Assembly (NCBI GenBank): GCA_946481035.1
Contig: CAMLNK010000400.1
Span: forward strand, 1 to 5,100
DNA from: an uncultured Dyadobacter sp.
GTDB lineage: Bacteria; Bacteroidota; Bacteroidia; Cytophagales; Spirosomataceae
Direction: 5' to 3'
Length of the DNA: 5,100 nucleotides
Shown: positions 1 to 5,100 of the stretch, piece after piece
Position numbering within the stretch: the stretch's first letter is position 1
Layout of the letters: each line of letters opens with the position of its first letter
Made by a program: the position numbers and the translations under genes
Notes under the pieces: model-generated
What the model was told of the DNA's origin: nothing
Databases searched by the model: none
What the model saw: the letters and a program-made list of their open reading frames with translations, nothing else

Positions 1-965
1 ATCGCATGGATTACATAAATATGAATCAGGTAATAGAACATAGGGACCCTGCCGTACACCGAGATCATCCTCACAACCGGTCCATTTAACCGCTCCGTAA
101 ATGAGAGGAACAGGCAAGCGCTACCCAGCGTGAGCAGAAGGTATGAAAGAGACGGAGGATATTTATTGACGTTAATGAATGATAAAAAGGTGAACAAGGT
201 ATCTTTTTGCTCGGTCCATGGTATTGGGTCGCCATAGGTGTTGAGCAGGCGGATCAATACGAAGGCGGTCACAGCAGTGAAGCCTGTCCATTTTAACTGG
301 CGTTGTCTTTTTGCAACATCATAACCGGTCGTGTACCAGGCGCCCAGGCAATAGCCCAGCGGCATGACAGCCATAAGCGGGACGATGGGATAGCCGACCA
401 GGAAGAGCCTGTCGTTCCAGGTAAAGAAGCGTTGGTCATGTAACAATGCCCAAAGGAAAGAGGAAAATGAATTACCGTCGAAATGAACGCCGTCGAGCAG
501 GTTGTGCCCGGCGATGATCACAATACAAACCGGCAGGATTACCTTAATCGGCAAATAAATAAATGCCGCGAGAATAATCATACTCAGGCCAAGCGCCCAG
601 ATGGTGATGAAAAAGAACATGGGAAATTCCAGGTTAAAGTTCCATCCGAGGTTGACCACGGTCAGTTCAAGCACGATCAGCCAAATGCCCCTTTTTAGCA
701 GGAACCCGCTTAGTTCTTGCCTGCTCTTTCTCTGACCTATCAGGTATGCGGAGGTGCCGGCCAGCAGCATGAATATTGGTGCGCAGAAATGAGTGATCCA
801 ACGGGTGAAAAATATGGGGCCGCTCGTTCTGGCCAGTTCTAAGGGATCGTAGAAAAAGGACTCTGTAAAAAGGTAGTCCCTCACATGGTCAAGCGCCATG
901 ATGATCATGATCGTACCGCGGAGCAGATCGATGGCTGTTATTCTGTTGTTGCCGAATTTGTTCAT
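1..965 (-). CDS. DUF1624 / heparan-alpha-glucosaminide N-acetyltransferase-like membrane protein (3' end off window)
   Basis: This is a multi-pass inner-membrane protein, probably an acyl/acetyl transferase that modifies a sugar or envelope glycan; the substrate is unknown. The frame is open from ATG at 965 to the left edge, giving 321 residues. Family-typical motifs are visible: IDLLRG (12-17), MALDHVRDY (23-31), FFTRWITHFCAPIF (52-65) followed by LLAGTSAYLIGQR (67-79), LLKRGIWLIVLEL (89-101), NKYPPSLSYLLLTLG (267-281) and YGRVPMFYYLIHIYVIH (304-320). His27 in the Asp-His pair is the likely active-site candidate, by analogy with the family. Hydrophobic segments lie at roughly 12-26, 59-77, 93-107, 115-138, 140-153, 187-209, 228-241, 272-289 and 307-320. 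Relatives are, from memory, about 370-400 residues, so perhaps 50-80 residues are missing. The ATG at 965 is chosen because it sits just ahead of the conserved IDLLRG motif. The frame stays open upstream to a TGA near 1048, with only a weak TTG alternative. There is no Shine-Dalgarno sequence. Family assignment is firm; the reaction is inferred. Confidence 0.88.
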   Translation of the reverse strand, partial: MNKFGNNRITAIDLLRGTIMIIMALDHVRDYLFTESFFYDPLELARTSGPIFFTRWITHFCAPIFMLLAGTSAYLIGQRKSRQELSGFLLKRGIWLIVLELTVVNLGWNFNLEFPMFFFITIWALGLSMIILAAFIYLPIKVILPVCIVIIAGHNLLDGVHFDGNSFSSFLWALLHDQRFFTWNDRLFLVGYPIVPLMAVMPLGYCLGAWYTTGYDVAKRQRQLKWTGFTAVTAFVLIRLLNTYGDPIPWTEQKDTLFTFLSFINVNKYPPSLSYLLLTLGSACLFLSFTERLNGPVVRMISVYGRVPMFYYLIHIYVIHA

Positions 966-1041
966 CGATTTGGCTTTGATAATGTCCCTCGAATTTGGGC
1001 GGGTGTCTAAGGTCCGGTTTTTCAATCGCTTTGCCGGTGTT

Positions 1042-1057
1042 CTACCTCAGCAGGTAG
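1042..1057. repeat. Short perfect hairpin, 6-bp stem and 4-base loop
   Basis: CTACCT (1042-1047) and AGGTAG (1052-1057) are exact reverse complements around the loop CAGC. The element lies 77-92 bases upstream of the ATG at 965, in the leader or promoter of the minus-strand membrane-protein gene. It has no T-tract on either side, so it is not a convincing terminator. It could be an operator dyad or chance. Confidence 0.35.
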
Positions 1058-1058
1058 T

Positions 1059-1076
1059 TCAAACTTCATCAAACTT
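1059..1076. repeat. 8-bp direct repeat with 10-bp period
   Basis: TCAAACTT occurs at 1059-1066 and again at 1069-1076, exactly one helical turn apart. On the minus strand it reads AAGTTTGA twice, and each copy holds a TTTG, the core of the Bacteroidota -7 promoter element. It could be a paired protein-binding site or part of the promoter of the minus-strand gene. The spacing to a matching TTG is not ideal, so this is only a suggestion. Confidence 0.3.
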
Positions 1077-1270
1077 TTCGAATTATGCTAAGACTTTTGC
1101 AAGACTGTCGTTTCCGGCGAATGCGCATTTGCTCCGAACACCGGTTTGATGTGCTTGCCATGGTAGCACGCTACATTGCAACTGTAAGTAACTCTAATTA
1201 TATTCGTTGCATCGTATACTTAGTAACCTCTAATAAATACCCATTCTTTATTGTATATTAAAAACTGCCA

Positions 1271-1330
1271 ATGAGAAAACTCTATAAGTACTTCTTTCTT
1301 CCTCTGTTTGCATTTTGTATTTGGGTCCTT
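1271..1330 (+). other. N-terminal export signal of the FG-GAP protein
   Basis: Residues 1-20 have the layout of a Sec signal: basic residues Arg2, Lys3 and Lys6, then an unbroken hydrophobic stretch 8-20 (FFLPLFAFCIWVL), then polar, charged QKDDK. No small-x-small cleavage motif is obvious directly after the core, so it may be cleaved further on or act as an anchor. Phe at -1 of Cys16 argues against a lipoprotein. Confidence 0.7.
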
Positions 1331-4300
1331 CAAAAGGATGACAAAACATTTTCTTCCGGAAAAACATCAAACAAACTTTCTTCTCAAACAACAACTGCCC
1401 AAAATAATGTCCTGCTCCCCGACAGCGCGACCAATCGCGACATCAGGAATGTAATTGCAAGTCGGGAATACCACATTACCTACGACGACCGGACGCACAG
1501 CTTTCAAAGTCCCAACCGCCGGCAAAACCTGCGCGCTACCTACGAGCCCGGCGCCCTGACGATACGAAAACGTGTCGATTCGACCGATTCGGGATTTACC
1601 GTGAAACTTTTGAATAAAGGTGTATTCGCGGACGACAAACTGCTCTATGCCGTGGCGCCGGAAAGTGCCGTCACGCATTCGGAAAATAAGGCGGTGATCG
1701 ACCACGGGTATTTTTCGGAGGAATTTATCAATAGCGAAGAAGGCATTCGCCAGAATTTCATTATTGAGGAGGCTCCTGAGGGCGTAAAGTCGCTGGAAGT
1801 AAAACTGGCCGTTTCGGGCGCAACCGTGCGTGACTTGGGGCACAACGAGCTGCATTTTGTAACGGGCGCTCCGGAAGATGGCCATCCAAAGGAACTTGTC
1901 TACAACGGATTAAAATGCTGGGATGCCGAAGGTAAAATACTCGACGCAACACTCGCTTACGCCAACAACCAGATTGAAATTAAAGTCGGGGTAGAAAACG
2001 CGAGCTTTCCCGTGACGATCGACCCGTTGACAAATAGCGGGCCCATTGGCGCGAACAAGATGCTTGAAATACACCAATACTATGCCTGGATGGGTTACTC
2101 CGTTTCCAGCGCCGGCGATGTAAATGGAGATGGTTACAGCGATGTGATCGTGGGTGCGCCGAAATATGACAACGGCCAGACCGACGAGGGGGCTGCATTC
2201 GTGTTCCCGGGAACGGCGGCGGGCATCAGTCTTGCGGCAAAGGTCCTGCAAAGCAACCAGGTGAATGCACAAGCAGGGACATCGGTGTCGAGCGCCGGGG
2301 ATGTGAATGGGGATGGTTACAGCGACGTGCTCGTGGGCGCCCCTTATTATGATGGCGGACAAACCGACGAAGGCGCCGTATTCCTGTACCTCGGCAGTGC
2401 CGCGGGCTTGAATACCAACCCTGCTAAAATTCTGGAAATTAACCAGGTCGAGGCCAACTTCGGTATTTCCGTAGCAATGGCCGGGGATGTCAACGGCGAC
2501 GGGCATAGCGATATTCTGATCGGTGGACATAGGTACGACAATGGACAGCTGAACGAAGGCGCGGCTTTCCTTTATTATGGCAATGCGTTCAGTGTAGGCG
2601 CAGGTGCGGTCACGCTGGAAGCCAACCAGGCAGGTGCTATGATGGGCTACTCGGTAGCGTCGGCCGGTGATGTAACCGGAGATGGCTATACGGATGTGAT
2701 GGTAGGCGCGCGGCTGTACTCGAACGGGCAGGCTTATGAAGGTGCCGTTTTCATTTACAAAGGAAGCGCTGCAGGGCTGGTCACAACGAATCCTTACCGG
2801 CTCGAATCCGACCAGGTCGATGCACGGTTCGGCCACTCTATTGCCCCGGCAGGGGATGTAAATGGCGATCAGGTTGCCGATATCATTATAGGTGCATACC
2901 TCTACGATGACTCGCAAGTGAATCAGGGCGCCGCATTCCTGTATTTTGGGACAACCAACCCGCAAGAGCCGCTATACGGCAAGCAGATGATCACGCTGCA
3001 ACAGCGGGAAGCCCAATTTGGATGGGCAGTTGCCGCGGCAGGAGACGTAAACGGTGACGGCTTCTCCGATTTTATGGTTGGGGCCCGGTATTACGACAAT
3101 GAGAAAACCAACGAAGGTGGCGCATTCATCTACTATGGTCATACCTCAGGGGAATTCAACTGGTCCGATGTAATGATCACCGGCCAGCAACAAGACGCCT
3201 GGCTGGGCTCCGCGCTGGCCCCGGCCGGTGACGTGAACGGCGACGGTTACAGCGACCTGATCATCGGTGCATATGCGTACGACAACGGGCAAACCGACGA
3301 AGGAACCGCATTGATTTACCACGGAGGTGGCTTACCCGGCAACGAGACTGCGGGAAGCTGGCTGTCCGATTGGACAGCTTCGAAGCGGTTCGGATCGGTA
3401 GTGGCCGACGCCGGTGATATCAATGGCGACGGATTCGACGACGTCCTGATCAGCGCACCAGGAACCGATCCCGCTGCTTCGGGCAAGACCTGCATCGTTT
3501 ACGGCTCTACATACGGCATTAGCCAGGGCTGGTTTTCAGAAAAGGAAGCCATTATGTTTGGTCGCACTGTTGCAGGTGCGGGCGATATCAATGGCGACGG
3601 CTATGCCGATGTAATTATTGGAAATCCTAATTACACCAACACCGGAAACGGAGGGGAGGCGAGGATTTACTACGGTACGCCAACCGGCCTCGACAGTATC
3701 AATTACGTTACGCTGACAGAACCATCCAACGGTTCATTATTTGGAGCTGCGGTTTCCGGCGCCACCGATCTGAATGGAGATCATTATGCGGATATCGTGA
3801 TCGGTGCACCGAAATACAAGGTCGATAATGAAGTGCGAGGGGCCGCATTCGTGTATTACGGCGCTCCAACGGGTTTGATCACTACCCCCAAAATCCTGCC
3901 AGGCAAAAGCGATAATGCCAGCATGGGCGCCGCAGTAGCAGGCCTGGGCGATACCAATGGCGACGGATTCGACGACCTGATCGTAGGGGCGCCGACAACG
4001 AATACTCCGGCGGTGGAAGCGGGTGCTGCCTGGGTCTATTATGGATCTGCCAGCGGCGTCGACAATTCTACTACCTTCCTTAAATCGGAATATGGCGGCA
4101 CTCGTTTCGGCACTTCCGTGGCAGCTGCAGGTGATGTTAACGGAGATGGTTTTTCCGATGCCGTGGTGGGTATCCCGGGCTGGGAAATTTCAAAATCGGG
4201 TGCTATCGCGGTATACCTCGGTCAACCGGCCGGGTTGCAAGAGACGTATAAGCAATTCCACTACGGCTCACTAACTGATACGGGTTTTGGAACATCGGTA

Positions 4301-5100
4301 TCCGGCGCAGGGGATCTCAACGGCGATGGTTACAGTGATCTGATTGTAGGTTCGCCAGGCCACTCTTACATGCAGTTAAAGATTGGCCGTTTTACTGTCA
4401 TCCCGGGCAACTATCCCGGAGCGAACGGACCAGGCACCGTTACCGGCTGGGCAGCAATCGGCGCCGCTGCAATGGACCAAATGGGTACTTCGGTATCGGG
4501 CGCGGGTGATGTGAACGGCGACGGGTTTTCGGATATTATTGTCGGCATACCCGGATATGATACGCCGACTGCCCAGGAAGCCGGACGCATTCGCACCTAT
4601 TACGGCGGGGGAGAGTTCGCCGCACAGAATGAAGATTTCCTGGTGAGACGGGCGAACGTCACCCTTTACAATGCCGGCACACTTACGCCCTACGCGCCAG
4701 GGCTCCCCGGTCAGGACACGGAAACGGTCTTTGATATGAAACTTATCTTTCACTCCTTTCTGGGAAGAAACAAGGGCAAAGTTGTTTGGGAAACCAAAAT
4801 GCCTGCACAGCCTTTTTCGAAGATTGGGAATACATCCATTAGCAACAGCGTGCAGTATACCGGATCAATGCCCGCCTATGAAGATTTCGGGCCCGCGGGT
4901 ATGTACGAAAAGAAATTTATCGTGCCCGTAACCAAACTTTCAGCAGGCACCAAAGTAAGAGCCAGGGTGAAATTCGACCCGGTACTTGCAATAACCGGCC
5001 AGATGTACGGCCCATGGCGTTACCCTTCCACGTTGGTATCAGGAAAAAGCGTCTCTCCGGCACCGCAGGAAATGGTATCCAGCCTGCGTTTGGCGGCCGA
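1271..5100 (+). CDS. Large exported FG-GAP / integrin-alpha-like double beta-propeller protein (3' end off window)
   Basis: This is a large cell-surface or secreted protein built on calcium-binding FG-GAP propeller repeats, a fold that in known families mediates adhesion or carbohydrate/protein binding. The frame is open for 1276 codons to the right edge without a stop. ATG 1271 is chosen because an in-frame TAA lies just upstream at 1259-1261 and a signal-like sequence follows at once. Domain order: basic start (RKLYK) plus hydrophobic core, residues 8-20; Ser/Thr/Gln-rich linker about 27-46; beta-rich leader domain about 50-255, ending VTIDP at 248-252; fourteen FG-GAP repeats 263-1113, each with a Dx(N/T)GDxxx(D) loop; and the start of a C-terminal beta-sandwich from about 1121. 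There is no clear AxA cleavage site, and Cys16 lacks a lipobox. A type IX secretion sorting domain may lie beyond the edge, but that is a guess. There is no Shine-Dalgarno sequence, as is usual in Bacteroidota. The fold is certain; the ligand is unknown. Confidence 0.93.
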   Translation, partial: MRKLYKYFFLPLFAFCIWVLQKDDKTFSSGKTSNKLSSQTTTAQNNVLLPDSATNRDIRNVIASREYHITYDDRTHSFQSPNRRQNLRATYEPGALTIRKRVDSTDSGFTVKLLNKGVFADDKLLYAVAPESAVTHSENKAVIDHGYFSEEFINSEEGIRQNFIIEEAPEGVKSLEVKLAVSGATVRDLGHNELHFVTGAPEDGHPKELVYNGLKCWDAEGKILDATLAYANNQIEIKVGVENASFPVTIDPLTNSGPIGANKMLEIHQYYAWMGYSVSSAGDVNGDGYSDVIVGAPKYDNGQTDEGAAFVFPGTAAGISLAAKVLQSNQVNAQAGTSVSSAGDVNGDGYSDVLVGAPYYDGGQTDEGAVFLYLGSAAGLNTNPAKILEINQVEANFGISVAMAGDVNGDGHSDILIGGHRYDNGQLNEGAAFLYYGNAFSVGAGAVTLEANQAGAMMGYSVASAGDVTGDGYTDVMVGARLYSNGQAYEGAVFIYKGSAAGLVTTNPYRLESDQVDARFGHSIAPAGDVNGDQVADIIIGAYLYDDSQVNQGAAFLYFGTTNPQEPLYGKQMITLQQREAQFGWAVAAAGDVNGDGFSDFMVGARYYDNEKTNEGGAFIYYGHTSGEFNWSDVMITGQQQDAWLGSALAPAGDVNGDGYSDLIIGAYAYDNGQTDEGTALIYHGGGLPGNETAGSWLSDWTASKRFGSVVADAGDINGDGFDDVLISAPGTDPAASGKTCIVYGSTYGISQGWFSEKEAIMFGRTVAGAGDINGDGYADVIIGNPNYTNTGNGGEARIYYGTPTGLDSINYVTLTEPSNGSLFGAAVSGATDLNGDHYADIVIGAPKYKVDNEVRGAAFVYYGAPTGLITTPKILPGKSDNASMGAAVAGLGDTNGDGFDDLIVGAPTTNTPAVEAGAAWVYYGSASGVDNSTTFLKSEYGGTRFGTSVAAAGDVNGDGFSDAVVGIPGWEISKSGAIAVYLGQPAGLQETYKQFHYGSLTDTGFGTSVSGAGDLNGDGYSDLIVGSPGHSYMQLKIGRFTVIPGNYPGANGPGTVTGWAAIGAAAMDQMGTSVSGAGDVNGDGFSDIIVGIPGYDTPTAQEAGRIRTYYGGGEFAAQNEDFLVRRANVTLYNAGTLTPYAPGLPGQDTETVFDMKLIFHSFLGRNKGKVVWETKMPAQPFSKIGNTSISNSVQYTGSMPAYEDFGPAGMYEKKFIVPVTKLSAGTKVRARVKFDPVLAITGQMYGPWRYPSTLVSGKSVSPAPQEMVSSLRLAA
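1418..2035 (+). other. Beta-rich leader domain ahead of the propellers, ending in VTIDP
   Basis: Residues about 50-255 form a non-repetitive domain with alternating hydrophobic strands. Notable stretches are SEEGIRQNFIIEEAPEG (about 155-171), then a strand LEVKLAVSGA, a segment LVYNGLKCWDAEG, and the closing PVTIDPLT. From memory, a leader of this kind, with a 'RQ(N/D)F(V/I)(V/I)E' strand and a final VTIDP, is common in front of FG-GAP propellers in Bacteroidota, Myxococcota and Acidobacteriota proteins. Its function is not known to me; it is probably a structural cap or spacer. Confidence 0.6.
2057..3325 (+). repeat. FG-GAP repeats 1-7 (first propeller)
   Basis: Seven tandem units of about 61-63 residues (about 185 bases) each. 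Their AGD motifs start at residues 281, 342, 404, 465, 527, 590 and 652. Each unit runs: FG-like turn (for example NFGISVAMAGD), calcium-loop DVNGDGYSD, strand VIVGAP, then a second motif YDNGQTDEGAAF and a strand ending YYG or similar. All seven keep the second motif, including variants YSNGQAYEGAVF (4), YDDSQVNQGAAF (5) and YDNEKTNEGGAF (6). Seven units match the integrin-alpha seven-bladed propeller. Loop 4 has Thr for Asn (DVTGDGYTD) and loop 5 is altered (DVNGDQVAD). Confidence 0.88.
3326..4609 (+). repeat. FG-GAP repeats 8-14 (second propeller)
   Basis: Seven more units, with AGD-equivalent motifs at residues 714, 770, 831, 892, 953, 1013 and 1078. Spacing is less regular: 56 residues between units 8 and 9, and 65 between 13 and 14. 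Calcium loops are DINGDGFDD, DINGDGYAD, DLNGDHYAD, DTNGDGFDD, DVNGDGFSD, DLNGDGYSD and DVNGDGFSD. The YDNGQT-EGAAF motif of the first set is lost or replaced, for example TDPAASGKTCIVYG (8), HSYMQLKIGRFTVIPG (13) and a partial YDTPTAQEAGRIRTYYG (14). A Gly/Pro-rich junction (GGGLPGNETAG, about 685-695) separates it from the first set. Confidence 0.85.
4631..5100 (+). other. Start of C-terminal beta-sandwich (fibronectin-III-like) domain
   Basis: From residue 1121 the repeat pattern stops and a different beta-rich sequence begins: LVRRANVTLYNAGTL, VFDMKLIFHSFLGRNKGKV, VWETKMPAQPF, then KLSAGTKVRARVKFDP and GPWRYPS. From memory, FG-GAP proteins often carry a following domain with the pattern 'WEVKP-G-PF ... 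LSAGT-Y-WRVR---DP ... GPW', which this resembles. The domain has no stop inside the window and continues past the right edge. Confidence 0.6.

Larger units (their letters stand above)
966..1270. promoter_or_regulatory. Divergent intergenic region between the two genes
   Basis: These 305 bases separate two genes transcribed away from each other, so both promoters should lie here. The right part, about 1190-1262, is strongly AT-rich and is the likely promoter and leader of the FG-GAP gene. A TTG at 1207-1209 is a possible -33 element, but I see no good match to the Bacteroidota -7 element (TAnnTTTG) at the right distance. The left part is of ordinary composition and carries the small repeats listed separately. 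No gene is supported here: the short plus-strand frame 898-1149 begins inside the membrane-protein gene and its product resembles no known family. No transcription start can be fixed by eye. Confidence 0.55.

Noticed and set aside
483..698. Plus-strand frame of 71 codons
   Set aside because: It is antisense to the membrane-protein gene. Its product is a polar, low-information sequence and the opposite strand carries strong family motifs.
1042..1057. Hairpin considered as a transcription terminator
   Set aside because: The stem is only 6 bp, there is no T-tract on either strand, and it lies between divergent gene starts where no terminator is expected.
898..1149. Plus-strand frame of 83 codons reaching into the intergenic region
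   Set aside because: Its first part is antisense to the start of the membrane-protein gene and the rest shows no coherent domain. Its MIMIV start is the antisense of the IMIIMALDH segment.
1295..1330. Cys16 considered as a lipoprotein anchor
   Set aside because: The residues before it (Phe-Ala-Phe) do not fit a lipobox, which needs a small residue at -1.
1367..1885. Minus-strand frame of 172 codons
   Set aside because: It is antisense to the leader domain of the FG-GAP protein, with no recognisable family and no promoter or start context.
1910..2965. Long minus-strand open frame of 351 codons with an internally repetitive product
   Set aside because: It lies fully antisense to FG-GAP repeats 1-5. 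Its internal repeats mirror the plus-strand units and arise from their codon bias. The plus frame has clear domains and continues uninterrupted well beyond it.
4376..4753. Minus-strand frame of 125 codons, and a plus-strand frame at 4023-4274
   Set aside because: Both are out-of-frame shadows within FG-GAP repeats 11-14 of the long plus-strand gene.

Overview
The window looks like chromosomal DNA from a Bacteroidota bacterium, most likely a Cytophagales- or Chitinophagales-type organism of medium GC. That is an inference from three things: neither start codon has a Shine-Dalgarno sequence, the AT-rich stretch sits only between the genes, and the two protein types are common there. I cannot name the genus from the sequence alone.

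Layout: (1) Positions 1-965, minus strand, hold the first 321 residues of a multi-pass membrane protein of the DUF1624 / heparan-alpha-glucosaminide N-acetyltransferase-like family. Its C-terminus lies off the left edge. (2) Positions 966-1270 are a divergent intergenic region. It is AT-rich near the right-hand gene and has a short perfect hairpin, a phased 8-bp direct repeat and a spaced 9-bp inverted repeat near the left-hand gene. (3) Positions 1271-5100, plus strand, are one very long open frame with no stop. It encodes at least 1276 residues of a large exported FG-GAP / integrin-alpha-like beta-propeller protein, which runs off the right edge.

The long protein reads as an N-terminal export signal, a low-complexity linker, a beta-rich leader domain ending in VTIDP, fourteen FG-GAP repeats, and the beginning of a beta-sandwich (fibronectin-III-like) domain. 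The fourteen repeats fall into two sets of seven. Repeats 1-7 share a second motif (YDNGQT-EGAAF-YYG type) that is eroded or replaced in repeats 8-14. This suggests two consecutive seven-bladed propellers of different history.

The genes are divergently transcribed and nothing in the sequence ties their functions together. I found no RNA genes, mobile elements, CRISPR arrays or convincing terminators. I did not find a clearly new biological system. The most notable object is the double-propeller surface protein.
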